Source: Lacinutrix sp. WUR7
GTDB taxonomy: Bacteria > Bacteroidota > Bacteroidia > Flavobacteriales > Flavobacteriaceae
Direction: 5' to 3'
DNA: 64,000 nt
Assembly (NCBI RefSeq): GCF_016864015.1
Contig: NZ_CP045067.1
Span: 3,358,001 to 3,422,000 of the forward strand
Both the position numbers and the translations under genes were made by a program. The notes beneath the pieces were generated by a model. The model was given only the letters and a program-made list of their open reading frames with translations, ran no database searches and was not told where the DNA came from. Of this stretch, positions 8,866-18,766 are shown piece after piece. Position 1 is the first letter of the stretch. Every line of letters begins with the position of its first letter.

Positions 8866-9987
8866 ATGATTACCATAAAACAAGTACACACGAAGAAAGA
8901 ATTTAAAGCATTTGTTAAATTTCCTTTCTCACTATATAAAGATTCTAAATATTGGGTTCCCCCAATAATCTCGCAAGAAATAAAAACTTTCGACAAGAAC
9001 GAAAACCCTGTATTTAATGATGCGGATGCCTACTTTTTTCTAGCTTATAAAGGCGAAGAAATTGTTGGTCGTGTTGCGGCAATTATAAACTGGTTGGAAG
9101 TTAAAAACCAAGGCGAAAAGAAAATGCGCTTTGGCTGGTTTGACTACATTGATGATTTGGACGTATCTAAAGCCCTTTTAGATAAAGTTACAGAAATTGG
9201 TAAGCAAAACAATTTGGAATATACGGAAGGTCCTGTAGGATTTTCTAATCTAGATAAGGTTGGTGTTTTAACCGAAGGATTTGACGTATTAGGTACTATG
9301 ATTACTTGGTACAATCATCCGTACTACGTAACGCATTTAGAAAAACTAAACTATCGTCCGGAAAAAGAATGGATAGAAAGCAGATTTCCGTTTAGTAATA
9401 TTAATCCGGAATCCTTCACTAAAGCGAATACCTTAATTAAAAAGCGTTATCAAGTAAGTGTTCGTAATTTCACACACACTAAAGATGTCATGCCTTATGC
9501 AGATGAGATGTTTGATTTGTTTAACACCTCTTATGCTTCCTTAGCTTCTTTTGTTGAGATTACCGACATACAAAAAGCGTATTTTAAGAAGAAATTTATC
9601 AGTTTTATCAATCCGGAATACATCAAATTTGTTTTTGATAAAGACGATAAAATGATTGCCTTTGCAATTTTGATGCCTTCGTTTGCAAAAGTATTGCAAG
9701 AAATAGGCGGAAAACTTTTTCCTTTTGGTTTTTTAAAATTGCTGAAAGCAAAAAAAGAAAGCAAGGATATTATTTTCTATTTAATAGGAATTGCTCCAGA
9801 ATACCAAAACAAAGGTATTACAGCTATAATATTTAATGAGTGTTACGAAACACTAAAAGACAAAAATATTGAAAACTGTATTAGAACTCCAGAATTAGCA
9901 GATAATATCGCTATTCAACAAATTTGGAAACACTTTGATCCAGAAATTATAAAACGCAGAAAAACGTTTAGAAAGGAAATTGAATAA
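8866..9987 (+). CDS. GNAT-like acetyltransferase-fold protein
   Basis: A 373-residue protein beginning MITIKQVHTKKEFKAFVKFP. The opening, with LYKDSKYWVPP and the later YFLAYKGEEIVGRVAAI, is that of a flavobacterial family usually annotated as GNAT N-acetyltransferase (sometimes misleadingly 'GTP cyclohydrolase'). The C-terminal segment IFYLIGIAPEYQNKGITAII contains an acetyl-CoA-loop-like (Q/R)xxGx motif. The length suggests two GNAT-like halves. The acceptor is unknown. A strong terminator follows. Confidence 0.7.
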   Translation: MITIKQVHTKKEFKAFVKFPFSLYKDSKYWVPPIISQEIKTFDKNENPVFNDADAYFFLAYKGEEIVGRVAAIINWLEVKNQGEKKMRFGWFDYIDDLDVSKALLDKVTEIGKQNNLEYTEGPVGFSNLDKVGVLTEGFDVLGTMITWYNHPYYVTHLEKLNYRPEKEWIESRFPFSNINPESFTKANTLIKKRYQVSVRNFTHTKDVMPYADEMFDLFNTSYASLASFVEITDIQKAYFKKKFISFINPEYIKFVFDKDDKMIAFAILMPSFAKVLQEIGGKLFPFGFLKLLKAKKESKDIIFYLIGIAPEYQNKGITAIIFNECYETLKDKNIENCIRTPELADNIAIQQIWKHFDPEIIKRRKTFRKEIE

Positions 9988-10008
9988 TAGGAACTATAAT
10001 TTACAAGA

Positions 10009-10039
10009 AAAGCTTTACAGAAATGTGAAGCTTTTTTTT
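10009..10039 (+). terminator. Rho-independent terminator
   Basis: An 11-bp stem (AAAGCTTTACA with TGTGAAGCTTT, one T-G pair), a GAAA tetraloop and a T-run, 21 bases after the GNAT-like gene. The terminator of the tRNA operon at 10252-10283 has nearly the same sequence in the opposite orientation. Confidence 0.9.
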
Positions 10040-10088
10040 ATTGGAATGTATTCTGCTTTTCTTTAATCGAAACTTGTATTCAAAGGGA

Positions 10089-10116
10089 TTACATGTAATA
10101 CACATATTACATGTAA
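10089..10116. repeat. Paired palindromes TTACATGTAA
   Basis: Two copies of the perfect palindrome TTACATGTAA (10089-10098 and 10107-10116). Together they form an 11-bp inverted repeat (TTACATGTAAT and ATTACATGTAA) with a 6-base spacer. The symmetry looks like an operator for a dimeric or tetrameric regulator, but no gene start is nearby: the flanking units both end here. Confidence 0.6.
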
Positions 10117-10121
10117 GAAAA

Positions 10122-10149
10122 GTGTACCCAAAAAGTAAAATTGGTACAC
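10122..10149. repeat. Inverted repeat GTGTACC/GGTACAC
   Basis: A 7-bp perfect inverted repeat with a 14-base spacer in the gap between the GNAT-like gene and the tRNA operon. With the palindromes just before it, this ~210-base patch holds no gene but several symmetric sequences. It could be a remnant of a mobile element; no open frame supports this. Confidence 0.35.
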
Positions 10150-10251
10150 CTAAAAGTGTGTCTCCAAAGACATCTCTTTAACAAATACTCTTTTCTTCTG
10201 AAGTTTTGGTTTTAAGAGAAAACCTTTGTGAAGTATTACAAAACCTTATAA

Positions 10252-10283
10252 AACAAAAAAGCCTCACATTTCTGTGAAGCTTT
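10252..10283 (-). terminator. Terminator of the tRNA operon
   Basis: On the minus strand a stem AAAGCTTCACA/TGTGAGGCTTT with one mismatch, a GAAA loop and a following T-run, directly after tRNA-Arg. It is a near-copy of the + strand terminator at 10009-10039 in inverted orientation. Confidence 0.85.
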
Positions 10284-10286
10284 AAG

Positions 10287-10360
10287 TGAGCCCTTCAGGA
10301 TTCGAACCTGAGACCGCCTCCTTAGAAGGGAGGTGCTCTATCCAGCTGAGCTAAGAGCCC
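10287..10360 (-). tRNA. tRNA-Arg (anticodon TCT)
   Basis: 74 nt without encoded CCA. On the minus strand it starts GGGCTCTTAGCTCAG, has the anticodon arm CCTCC-CTTCTAA-GGAGG with anticodon TCT, and the T arm TCAGG-TTCGAAT-CCTGA. The acceptor stem closes with AGGGCTC plus discriminator A, using two G-U pairs. It is the last of three tRNA genes in the operon. Confidence 0.95.
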
Positions 10361-10389
10361 GTAGGTTTTATGTTTCTACGAAAACAGTG

Positions 10390-10464
10390 TCGGGGTGGCA
10401 GGATTCGAACCTGCGGCCTCCACGTCCCAAACGTGGCGCGATAACCGGGCTACGCTACACCCCG
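10390..10464 (-). tRNA. tRNA-Pro (anticodon TGG)
   Basis: 75 nt. The minus strand begins CGGGGTGTAGCGTAGCC. The anticodon arm is CCACG-TTTGGGA-CGTGG (anticodon TGG) and the T arm GCAGG-TTCGAAT-CCTGC. The acceptor stem CGGGGTG/CACCCCG is perfect, with discriminator A and no encoded CCA. It is the middle gene of the operon. Confidence 0.95.
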
Positions 10465-10495
10465 AGTGATTATCAATTTACAATAAAAAAAATTG

Positions 10496-10584
10496 CGGAG
10501 AGACAGGGATTCGAACCCTGGGTAAGTGTTGCCACCTACGACGATTTAGCAAACCGTTCCTTTCGGCCACTCAGGCACCTCTCC
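10496..10584 (-). tRNA. tRNA-Ser (anticodon GCT)
   Basis: 89 nt, class II with a long variable arm. The minus strand begins GGAGAGGTGCCTGAGTGG. The anticodon arm is ACGGT-TTGCTAA-ATCGT (anticodon GCT); the T arm contains GGTTCGAATCC; discriminator G; no encoded CCA. It is the first gene of the tRNA operon, about 40 bases from the predicted transcription start. Confidence 0.95.
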
Positions 10585-10630
10585 GTTAATTTTGTTTAAG
10601 AACTATTGCGTTTGTATTTCAACGCGGATG

Positions 10631-10662
10631 CAAATGTAAGACATCATCTTAAACAACACAAG
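10631..10662 (-). promoter_or_regulatory. Promoter of the tRNA operon
   Basis: On the minus strand CTTG, a 20-base spacer and TACATTTG, which matches the Bacteroidota consensus TTTG-N19-TAnnTTTG well. It lies about 47 bases upstream of tRNA-Ser. Confidence 0.65.
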
Positions 10663-10687
10663 CATTTTTTTTACTTTTTTTAAAAAA

Positions 10688-12736
10688 TTATTCGGGATAT
10701 TCTATCCGTAGATGATAAATGTTTGCAAGCTTGTGTTTTAGCACTTTTTTTATCGATTGAATTTCTTTAAAAGTAATATTCGCATTTAGGAATTGCCCCC
10801 CTTCCATTTGCTTATTTATAATGTTTTCTACAAATTTATCAATCTTTGTAGAAGTAGGTTCTTTTAAACTTTTAGAAGCCGCCTCTACACTATCACACAT
10901 CATTAATATTGCCGTTTCTTTACTAAATGGCTTAGGACCAGGATACATAAAGTCTTCTATGTTTAAATCTTCGTTAATCGCTTTTTCTTTTTTATAAAAG
11001 TAATATACTAAACTGGTTCCGTGATGCGTCCTAATAAAGTCTATTACACGATCTGGAAGATTATTTTTCCTTGCAATCTCAATACCATCTATAACATGAT
11101 CTATAATCACATTCGCACTTTCAATAGAAGATAATTCATCATGCGGATTGATTCCTGTAGATTGGTTTTCTGTAAAGAACGTTGGATTCTTCATTTTACC
11201 AATATCATGATACAATGCTCCTACTCTAATCAACATCGCATTTGCCCCTATTTCATTCGCTGCAGCTTCCGCTAAATTTGCTACGTTTAAAGAATGATGA
11301 AATGTTCCTGGTGCCTTGTTAGATAATTCTTTTAAAAGCTTCGAATTGGTATCTGATAATTCCAATAGCGATACATCAGAAACTAATCCGAATAATTTTT
11401 CATAAGCATAGATAAGTGGTTGCACAAATAGCGTTGCTAATCCACATAAAACGAATAAACCAAAAGTTTCCCAATGGATAGCATCTACACTTCCCTCATG
11501 GATTACAAAAAAGGCAAAATAGGCAATGATATAAATAAGTGTTATTTGTCCGACCGAAATAAATAAATTCGCACGTTTATATAATTCAGAAACCGTAAGA
11601 ATGGTTACAATTCCGGCTATAATTTGCAGGAACATATACTCGTAACTATTCGGAACAATCAAACCTAATAACACAACCGTTATTACGTGTGTAAACAAAC
11701 CTAGTCTTGCATCGAAAAAAGCTTTTAAAACTAAAGGAAGAATACAAATGGGCACTACATATAAATACTTCGAATTATAACTAATCACCAAAGTAGTTAG
11801 CAATACCATTAAAATAACATTAAAGAATATAAAAGTTACTTTGGTATTATTATTAAAAACGTCTAATCTATATTTTCTTAAAAAAAGCAGTAGCATCAAT
11901 AATGCTAATGACACTAATAAGGTATAGGCAAAAATAACCCAGTTATAATTGGACGCGGTCCATACTTGCGACTTGTATTCGTTTTTTAAAGATTCTAAAG
12001 TTTGGTATTTCTCTCCTTCCACCACTTCTCCTTTAGAAATAATTAAGGTCTCTTTTTTTATACTTCCTCTAGTGTAGGCTATTCTATTTAAATCTTCCAA
12101 TAAAGCGCCATCGGTTAACGATTTATTATAGGTGAGATTTGGTTCTACAATATCAAAAAATAAGGCAAGAAATTGCGTTTGAAAAACCTCTTGCGCATTA
12201 GAAACCAATACATTATTTACTATAGAAGTTAAGTCTTTTTGCTGTACTAGATTAGAAAATTGGGTTTGTTTAATAGTTGTTTGCCCATTAAGAATGACAC
12301 TTTTTTTATCTTCGGAAAACGAATAATTTTCATTTAAAACGCCATTATCATAAAGCTTATCTAATAAAAGCTCTCCTGTTTTAAACAACGTATTAAGTTT
12401 TACATCGGAAAGTGAATCTGGAAAAATTTCATGAAATGCATCTTTATAATGTGTTCTCACTTTGTCTTCTACTGTATCATCTATATTAAAATACAGACTG
12501 GCTTGCTTTTCTATAAGTTGTTTTTCTTGATTTATTTCTTCGGAAGTCTTTTTAATCGCAAAATCAAAAGGAGCATACAAGTTTTCGGATTGCCATGGTT
12601 TACCTTGTTCAAAATTGTATTTAAACTTTCCTTGTTTCGGAAACAAATACACGATCAATACTGTGGCACTTATAAAAAGTAGCACCTTGTAAATTAATGC
12701 ATGATTTTTATATAAATTGTTTATAACGTCTTTCAT
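10688..12736 (-). CDS. PgpH-like membrane HD phosphohydrolase (7TM-HD)
   Basis: 682 residues: one N-terminal membrane helix, an extracytoplasmic domain (about 45-270, 7TMR-HDED type), seven helices (about 270-430) and a C-terminal cytosolic HD domain. The metal-binding pattern is visible as HHSLNVANLAEAAA, later YHDIGKM (the HD pair near residue 508), then HPHDEL and THHGTS. In Firmicutes this architecture (PgpH) degrades the second messenger c-di-AMP to pApA, so the same activity is likely. The gene is divergent from the thiolase gene and has a good -7 box at 12754-12761. Confidence 0.85.
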   Translation of the reverse strand: MKDVINNLYKNHALIYKVLLFISATVLIVYLFPKQGKFKYNFEQGKPWQSENLYAPFDFAIKKTSEEINQEKQLIEKQASLYFNIDDTVEDKVRTHYKDAFHEIFPDSLSDVKLNTLFKTGELLLDKLYDNGVLNENYSFSEDKKSVILNGQTTIKQTQFSNLVQQKDLTSIVNNVLVSNAQEVFQTQFLALFFDIVEPNLTYNKSLTDGALLEDLNRIAYTRGSIKKETLIISKGEVVEGEKYQTLESLKNEYKSQVWTASNYNWVIFAYTLLVSLALLMLLLFLRKYRLDVFNNNTKVTFIFFNVILMVLLTTLVISYNSKYLYVVPICILPLVLKAFFDARLGLFTHVITVVLLGLIVPNSYEYMFLQIIAGIVTILTVSELYKRANLFISVGQITLIYIIAYFAFFVIHEGSVDAIHWETFGLFVLCGLATLFVQPLIYAYEKLFGLVSDVSLLELSDTNSKLLKELSNKAPGTFHHSLNVANLAEAAANEIGANAMLIRVGALYHDIGKMKNPTFFTENQSTGINPHDELSSIESANVIIDHVIDGIEIARKNNLPDRVIDFIRTHHGTSLVYYFYKKEKAINEDLNIEDFMYPGPKPFSKETAILMMCDSVEAASKSLKEPTSTKIDKFVENIINKQMEGGQFLNANITFKEIQSIKKVLKHKLANIYHLRIEYPE

Positions 12737-12753
12737 AGGGATAATACTATTTT

Positions 12754-12761
12754 CAAATGTA
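12754..12761 (-). promoter_or_regulatory. Putative -7 promoter element of the HD phosphohydrolase gene
   Basis: On the minus strand TACATTTG, a full match to TAnnTTTG, lies 17 bases before the start codon. No TTG stands at the usual -33 spacing. Confidence 0.4.
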
Positions 12762-12860
12762 ATAAAATATACTTTTTAAATACTTATAAAATGTTAATCG
12801 TATTAATTTATGCCAAAAAATGATTAATTTCGCAACAATTAAAATTAAAAGCACATTATT

Positions 12861-14039
12861 ATGAGTAAAGAAGTAGTTATAGTATCTGCAGCAAGAACAC
12901 CAATTGGTAGTTTTTTAGGCGCATTATCTACAATTCCTGCACCTAGATTAGGAGCAATTGCAATTAAAGGAGCTTTAGATAAAATAAATTTGAAACCAGA
13001 AATGGTGGATGAAGTTTTAATGGGAAATGTTGTTCAAGCTGGAACAGGTCAAGCACCAGCAAGACAAGCGGCTATTTATGCTGGTATTCCTAATACTGTA
13101 CCTTGTACTACGATTAATAAAGTTTGTGCTTCTGGTATGAAAACGGTTATGCAAGCTGCGCAAGCTATTGCTTTAGGAGATGCAGAAATTGTAGTTGCTG
13201 GAGGAATGGAAAACATGAGTTTAATACCCCATTATTTTCATGCAAGAACGGCTACAAAGTTTGGTCCTGCAAAAATGGAAGATGGTATGCAACGTGACGG
13301 ACTAGTAGATGCTTACGACCAAAATGCAATGGGCGTTTGTGCAGATGCTTGTGCAACAGAATATGGTTTTTCTAGAGAAGATCAAGATGCTTACGCTATA
13401 CAATCTTATACACGTTCTGCTGCTGCTTGGGAAGCTGGAAAATTTGATAACGAAGTTGTTCCTGTAGAAGTACCACAAAGACGTGGTGAACCAGTAATTG
13501 TAAATAAAGACGAAGAATTTACCAATGTAAAAATGGATAAAATTCCTGCTTTACGTCCTGCTTTTACTAAAGACGGAACCGTAACTGCTGCAAATGCTTC
13601 TACCATAAATGATGGTGCTGGCGCAATGGTTTTAATGAGTAGAGAAAAAGCAAATGCTCTAGGTTTAAAACCTTTAGCAATTATAAAAAGTTATGCAGAT
13701 GCTGCACAAGAACCAAATAGATTTACAACGACTCCTTCTAAAGCATTACCTAAAGCTCTAGATAAAGCTGGTTTAGCTTTAAGTGATGTAGATTATTTTG
13801 AGTTTAACGAAGCATTTTCTATTGTTGGTTTAGCCAATATGAAAATTTTAGGTTTGAACGATAGCAATGTCAACGTAAATGGTGGCGCTGTTTCTTTAGG
13901 ACACCCTTTAGGATGTTCTGGAGTTAGAATTATAATTACATTATTAAATGTATTAGAACAAAATAATGCTAAAATTGGTACTGCAACTATTTGTAATGGT
14001 GGTGGTGGTGCTTCTGCAATTGTTATAGAACGTGCATAA
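12861..14039 (+). CDS. Acetyl-CoA C-acyltransferase (thiolase)
   Basis: A 392-residue thiolase, the usual length. It condenses or cleaves acyl-CoA/acetoacetyl-CoA in the cytosol. The three catalytic residues lie exactly where they do in the well-studied Zoogloea enzyme: Cys89 in NKVCASGMK, His348 in SLGHPLGCSG and Cys378 in ICNGGGGAS. Whether it acts in degradation (FadA-like) or as a biosynthetic acetyl-CoA acetyltransferase cannot be decided from sequence. It stands alone, with no other beta-oxidation gene nearby, which slightly favours an acetyl-CoA acetyltransferase role. The NlpC/P60 gene follows after 66 bases. Confidence 0.9.
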   Translation: MSKEVVIVSAARTPIGSFLGALSTIPAPRLGAIAIKGALDKINLKPEMVDEVLMGNVVQAGTGQAPARQAAIYAGIPNTVPCTTINKVCASGMKTVMQAAQAIALGDAEIVVAGGMENMSLIPHYFHARTATKFGPAKMEDGMQRDGLVDAYDQNAMGVCADACATEYGFSREDQDAYAIQSYTRSAAAWEAGKFDNEVVPVEVPQRRGEPVIVNKDEEFTNVKMDKIPALRPAFTKDGTVTAANASTINDGAGAMVLMSREKANALGLKPLAIIKSYADAAQEPNRFTTTPSKALPKALDKAGLALSDVDYFEFNEAFSIVGLANMKILGLNDSNVNVNGGAVSLGHPLGCSGVRIIITLLNVLEQNNAKIGTATICNGGGGASAIVIERA

Positions 14040-14105
14040 TAAGTAGAACATATATTATTTACTAAACCAATAAACCTAAATCTAATCTAAATTCAATTCT
14101 AATTA

Positions 14106-14855
14106 ATGCAGTACGGAATTTGTAACTTAAGCATTGTTCCTTTAAGATTTGAGCCATCAGACAAAACCGAACTCGTTTCGCAAGTTTTGTATGGCGATTA
14201 TTTTAAGGTTTTGGAGCAGCGTAAATCTTGGAGCAAAATTCGGTTAGCATTTGATAGCTATGAAGGTTGGGTTGATAATAAACAATATGTTGAAATAACG
14301 GAAGAGCAATACCACGTTCTAGATCAAAAAACTCCAATTCTTTCTAATGATTTAATTGAATTTGTAGAAGATAAAGACCAACAGTTATACCCTGTTACAT
14401 TGGGAGCTTCTTTAAACGGATTACAACTTTTAGAACATACATTTGATGGTACAACAACTACTGGTATTAACGCAAAAGAACATATAATTAAAACTGCTTT
14501 TTCGTTTTTAAATGCACCGTATCTTTGGGGAGGTAAAACACCTTTAGGAATAGATTGTTCTGGATTTACCCAAATGGTGTACAAACTTAATGGTTATAAC
14601 TTATTACGCGATGCTTCACAACAAGCATCACAGGGAGAAGCTTTAAGTTTTATTGAAGAAAGCGAACCTGGTGATTTAGCATTTTTTGATAATAGCGAGG
14701 GCGTGATTATACATGTTGGTATTATCATGGAAGATAATTATATTATTCATGCACATGGTAAAGTAAGAATTGACCGATTAGATCATTCTGGAATATACAA
14801 TGCAGATAAAAGAATGCATACCCATAAATTGAGAGTAATTAAAAAGATTATATAA
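14106..14855 (+). CDS. NlpC/P60 (C40) peptidase with N-terminal SH3-like domain
   Basis: 249 residues. An SH3b-like region (about 1-65, with GDYFKVLEQRKSWSKIRL and YEGWVD) precedes the NlpC/P60 domain (about 120-249). The catalytic set is visible: Cys151 in GIDCSGF, His203 in IIHVGI and a third polar residue around His215. Such enzymes cut gamma-D-Glu-diamino-acid bonds in peptidoglycan peptides. No signal peptide is visible, so it may act on recycled muropeptides in the cytosol rather than on the wall; that is inference. A bidirectional terminator follows. Confidence 0.88.
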   Translation: MQYGICNLSIVPLRFEPSDKTELVSQVLYGDYFKVLEQRKSWSKIRLAFDSYEGWVDNKQYVEITEEQYHVLDQKTPILSNDLIEFVEDKDQQLYPVTLGASLNGLQLLEHTFDGTTTTGINAKEHIIKTAFSFLNAPYLWGGKTPLGIDCSGFTQMVYKLNGYNLLRDASQQASQGEALSFIEESEPGDLAFFDNSEGVIIHVGIIMEDNYIIHAHGKVRIDRLDHSGIYNADKRMHTHKLRVIKKII

Positions 14856-14883
14856 TATCTTTTTAACTTTTGAAATTACTGTA

Positions 14884-14919
14884 TAAAAAAAATGCCACTT
14901 CAATGAAGTGGCATTTTTT
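14884..14919. terminator. Bidirectional terminator
   Basis: AAAAATGCCACTTCA and TGAAGTGGCATTTTT form a long stem with an almost closed loop, flanked by an A-run and a T-run. It serves the convergent NlpC/P60 gene and TPR gene. Confidence 0.9.
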
Positions 14920-14939
14920 ATTACTTTAAAAACTTAAAC

Positions 14940-16184
14940 TTAATTCGCTAAAGAATCAATTAAAGCTTTAATTGATTTTTCTTTTGTTGTATCACCAATC
15001 GCACCATAAATATTTAATAGTGTTTTAGCTACTTCCATATTTTTAGGTTGTACTTTTAAAACAGCTTCTAAATAAGGTACAGCATTATTATAAAGACCTG
15101 TACGTTTTGCTTTTAATTCATCGTAACGTAAATTATCTGCGTTAGACGTACCTAAACCATTCATCTCTTCAATTAATGCATTTTCTTCACCTAATATTAA
15201 TGCCGCCATATTGGTTTGTGCATTTACATTTTCTGGGTCTAAAGAAATCACTTTCGTATAGTATTCTTTTGCTTTATCCATTTCTCCATTATCTGCAGCA
15301 ACAACTCCTAAATTAAATATTAAATCGGTGTTATTTGGATCTAACTGAATTGCTTCTTCAATTAATGCTTTGTATTTTTCCTTATCTCCATTTTTGTAAT
15401 ATAAATTAGCTTCAGATAAAATTAAATTTGAATCTGTAGGATCCATTTCTCTTGCCGCTTTAACAGCAGTTAACGCTTTTTCAGATTCTCCATTGTTTAA
15501 GTAAATAAATGCAAGATTTTTCACTATTTCACCTCTTTTAGATTCCGAAAATCTTTCCGCAGGTTTAATATAAGCACCAGATTTAACAAACAAATCTCTT
15601 TGAGCTTCAGCAAACACTTCTACTTCTCCGGTTTCAACATCTGTTGCAACAAATTGTTTTGTGATTCCTGTATAACCTAAGTTTAATAATTTCTCATAGT
15701 TTTTTACAGCAGAATCAAAATCTTTTCCTGTAATAGCACTAGAAGCAGCATAATATAAATAAGTAGTATCTGTAGGAATAAGTTTGTACAGTTTTTCAAA
15801 ACCTTTTACAGCTTCTAAATATTTACCAGAAGTATACTGGCTATTAGAGTTTGTTAAAAGTGTATTGATTAAATCTTGTTTTACATCACCTATTTCTACT
15901 TTATAAGCACTATTTACTTTGTCAAAATTCTCAATAGCCAAATCTAAATCTGCATCACTACCAGCCCCATTAGCATAAAGCGCTTTACCTTTTAGGTAAT
16001 AAAACTTGTCTTTAGATTTATCATCCATACTAGACAGCATAGATTCTGCTTGATCTAAAATAGATTTTGCTACAGAGAAATCATTATTCTTGATTGCTTT
16101 CTCTGCAGTTTTAAGCTCTTTTTTCTGTCCAAAAGAAAACGCACTGATAGATAGTGCTAAAGCTATAATTACTTGTTTTTTCAT
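14940..16184 (-). CDS. Exported tetratricopeptide-repeat protein
   Basis: 414 residues with a signal peptide (MKKQVIIALALSISAFSFGQ) and at least six TPR-like units, for example YLNNGESEKALTAVKAAREM and FNLGVVAADNGEMDKAKEYY. It is probably a periplasmic protein-interaction scaffold; the partner is unknown. The gene begins 29 bases after gyrA on the same strand and is likely co-transcribed with it. This order is probably common in flavobacteria (from memory). Confidence 0.85.
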   Translation of the reverse strand: MKKQVIIALALSISAFSFGQKKELKTAEKAIKNNDFSVAKSILDQAESMLSSMDDKSKDKFYYLKGKALYANGAGSDADLDLAIENFDKVNSAYKVEIGDVKQDLINTLLTNSNSQYTSGKYLEAVKGFEKLYKLIPTDTTYLYYAASSAITGKDFDSAVKNYEKLLNLGYTGITKQFVATDVETGEVEVFAEAQRDLFVKSGAYIKPAERFSESKRGEIVKNLAFIYLNNGESEKALTAVKAAREMDPTDSNLILSEANLYYKNGDKEKYKALIEEAIQLDPNNTDLIFNLGVVAADNGEMDKAKEYYTKVISLDPENVNAQTNMAALILGEENALIEEMNGLGTSNADNLRYDELKAKRTGLYNNAVPYLEAVLKVQPKNMEVAKTLLNIYGAIGDTTKEKSIKALIDSLAN

Positions 16185-16213
16185 TTTTAAGTTTGTTTAA
16201 TTAATTGTATTGT

Positions 16214-18766
16214 TTATTCTTCTTCTTCACTAATATCAATAGTTGTGCCATCTTCATCATCACCAATAGTTTCGGTAGCTTCCGGAATAATTACATTTCC
16301 ATCTTCATCCAATTCTACTTCGTCTTCATCTTGCATTACTTTTGCTACTGCTGCAATAGAGTCTTTTCCTTTTAAATTAATAAGTTTAACTCCTTGTGTC
16401 GCTCTACCCATTACTCTTAAATCTTTTACTGCCATTCTAATAGCAATACCCGATTTATTAATAATCATTAGATCATCTGTATCTGTTACATTCTTGATTG
16501 CTACTAAGTTACCTGTTTTTTCTGTAATTGAAATAGTTTTTACACCTTTTCCTCCACGATTGGTAATTCTGTAGTCTTCTAAACTAGAACGTTTCCCATA
16601 CCCATTTTCTGAAACCACAAGAATATTACTTTCCATATCATCTACGGCAATCATACCTATAACTTCGTCGGTTTTTTCGTCTTGCAAACGAATACCACGA
16701 ACACCAGAAGCATTTCTTCCCATTGGTCTTGTTTTCGCTTCTTCAAAACGAATTGCTTTACCAGATTTAAGTGCTAACATTACTTGACTTTCTCCAGTAG
16801 TAAGTTTCGCTTCTAGTAACTCATCCCCTTCTTTAATAGTAATTGCGTTAATTCCGTTTGTTCTAGGACGAGAATATTGCTCTAAAGAAGTCTTTTTAAC
16901 TTGTCCTTTTTTAGTAGCCATGATTACATAATTACTATTTATGTATTCTTCGTCTTTTAAATCTTGTGTACAAATAAATGCCATTACCTTATCATCTTGT
17001 TCGATGTTTATAAGGTTTTGAATTGCTCTACCTTTAGAAGTTTTACTTCCTTCAGGAATTTCATAAACACGCATCCAGAAACATTTTCCTTTTTGTGTAA
17101 AGAATAACATGTACTGATGGTTTGTACCCACAAATAAATGCTCTAAGAAATCTTCATTTCTTGTAGTGGATGCTTTTTGACCAACACCTCCTCTATTTTG
17201 TGTTTTGTATTCGCTAAGTGATGTACGTTTAATATAACCAGCATGCGAAATGGTAATTACTACCTTTGCATCTGGAATCATATCTTCAATACTTAAATCT
17301 CCTCCGGCATATTCAATCACAGAACGACGATCATCACCATATTTATCTTTAACTACAGCTAATTCTTCTTTAATGATATCCATACGACGTTCTTTTTTGT
17401 CTAGGATATCTTTTAAATCGATAATCGTTTTCATGATTTCTTCGTACTCCGCTCTAAGCTTATCTTGCTCTAGTCCGGTTAATTGACGAAGACGCATTTC
17501 AACAATTGCCTTTGCTTGTATTTCTGAAAGTTCAAAACGCGCTATTAAATTGGCTCTTGCTTCATCTCCATTAGAAGATGCTCTAATAATTTTTATAACT
17601 TCATCAATATTATCGGAAGCAATTATTAAACCTTCTAAAATATGTGCTCTTTCTTCCGCTTTGCGTAATTCATAAGTAGTTCTTCTAACAACCACGTCAT
17701 GTCTATGCTCAACAAAATAATGAATTAACTCTTTTAAGTTTAACATTTGAGGTCTTCCATTTACAAGTGCAATATTATTTACACTAAATGAAGATTGTAA
17801 TGCGGTATATTTAAATAGTTTATTAAGTACAATATTCGGAATTGCATCACGCTTTAAAACGTATACAATTCGCATTCCGTTTCTATCCGATTCATCTCTA
17901 ATTGTAGAGATTCCTTCTAGTTTCTTTTCGTTAACTAAATCTGCAGTCTTTTTAATCATGTCTGCTTTGTTAACTTGGTATGGAATTTCGGTTACAATAA
18001 CACATTCTCTACCTTGTACTTCTTCTATAATAGCTTTAGCACGCATAACAATACGACCTCTTCCAGTATGAAAAGCTTCTTTAACACCATCATAACCATA
18101 AATGGTTCCTCCTGTAGGAAAATCTGGTGCTTTAATGTGTTGCATCAACTCATCAATCTCAATGTCTTTATTATCAATATAAGCCATAATACCATCCACA
18201 ACTTCGGTTAAGTTGTGTGGCGGCATGTTTGTAGCCATACCTACTGCAATACCAGATGCTCCGTTTACTAAAAGCCCTGGAATACGCGTTGGTAAAACGG
18301 TTGGTTCTTCTAAAGTATCATCAAAGTTTAATTTATGATCTACTGTTTCTTTGTCAATATCTGCCAACATGTCCTCAGATATTTTACGCATACGTGCTTC
18401 TGTATAACGCATTGCTGCCGGACTATCTCCATCCACAGAACCAAAATTACCTTGACCATCTACCAACATATAACGTAAACTCCATTCTTGAGCCATACGC
18501 ACCATTGCATCATAAACCGAAGTATCTCCATGCGGATGATACTTTCCTAAAACCTCACCAACTATTCTTGCAGATTTTTTGTGTGCACCAGTTGCTCGAA
18601 CACCTAGTTCGTGCATACCGTAAAGTACACGTCTATGTACTGGCTTTAAACCATCTCTAACGTCTGGTAAAGCACGTGACACAATGACTGACATTGAATA
18701 GTCAATGTAAGCCGATTTCATTTCATCTTCAATGTTAATAGGAATGAGTTTTTCTCCTTCTGCCAT
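16214..18766 (-). CDS. gyrA: DNA gyrase subunit A
   Basis: 850 residues, full length for GyrA, which cuts and rejoins DNA in the A2B2 gyrase. The start [20 protein letters not shown] is conserved. The catalytic tyrosine is Tyr121 in AAMRYTEAR. The quinolone-resistance region reads [10 protein letters not shown], with Thr82 and Asp86 at the positions of E. coli Ser83 and Asp87. The C-terminal half carries the beta-pinwheel blades ([34 protein letters not shown]) with a GyrA-box-like motif RGGVGQKA, and the protein ends in a very acidic tail ([15 protein letters not shown]). The 262-base divergent region towards clpC contains no further gene. Confidence 0.97.
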   Translation of the reverse strand: MAEGEKLIPINIEDEMKSAYIDYSMSVIVSRALPDVRDGLKPVHRRVLYGMHELGVRATGAHKKSARIVGEVLGKYHPHGDTSVYDAMVRMAQEWSLRYMLVDGQGNFGSVDGDSPAAMRYTEARMRKISEDMLADIDKETVDHKLNFDDTLEEPTVLPTRIPGLLVNGASGIAVGMATNMPPHNLTEVVDGIMAYIDNKDIEIDELMQHIKAPDFPTGGTIYGYDGVKEAFHTGRGRIVMRAKAIIEEVQGRECVIVTEIPYQVNKADMIKKTADLVNEKKLEGISTIRDESDRNGMRIVYVLKRDAIPNIVLNKLFKYTALQSSFSVNNIALVNGRPQMLNLKELIHYFVEHRHDVVVRRTTYELRKAEERAHILEGLIIASDNIDEVIKIIRASSNGDEARANLIARFELSEIQAKAIVEMRLRQLTGLEQDKLRAEYEEIMKTIIDLKDILDKKERRMDIIKEELAVVKDKYGDDRRSVIEYAGGDLSIEDMIPDAKVVITISHAGYIKRTSLSEYKTQNRGGVGQKASTTRNEDFLEHLFVGTNHQYMLFFTQKGKCFWMRVYEIPEGSKTSKGRAIQNLINIEQDDKVMAFICTQDLKDEEYINSNYVIMATKKGQVKKTSLEQYSRPRTNGINAITIKEGDELLEAKLTTGESQVMLALKSGKAIRFEEAKTRPMGRNASGVRGIRLQDEKTDEVIGMIAVDDMESNILVVSENGYGKRSSLEDYRITNRGGKGVKTISITEKTGNLVAIKNVTDTDDLMIINKSGIAIRMAVKDLRVMGRATQGVKLINLKGKDSIAAVAKVMQDEDEVELDEDGNVIIPEATETIGDDEDGTTIDISEEEE

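Noticed and set aside
10333-10599. Open frame of 88 codons on the plus strand
   Set aside because: It lies entirely across the three minus-strand tRNA genes and is antisense to them; no independent coding signal.
16214-18766. Quinolone-resistance substitution in gyrA (Thr at the Ser83 position)
   Set aside because: Thr82 may be the natural residue of this lineage; a single sequence cannot show an acquired change.
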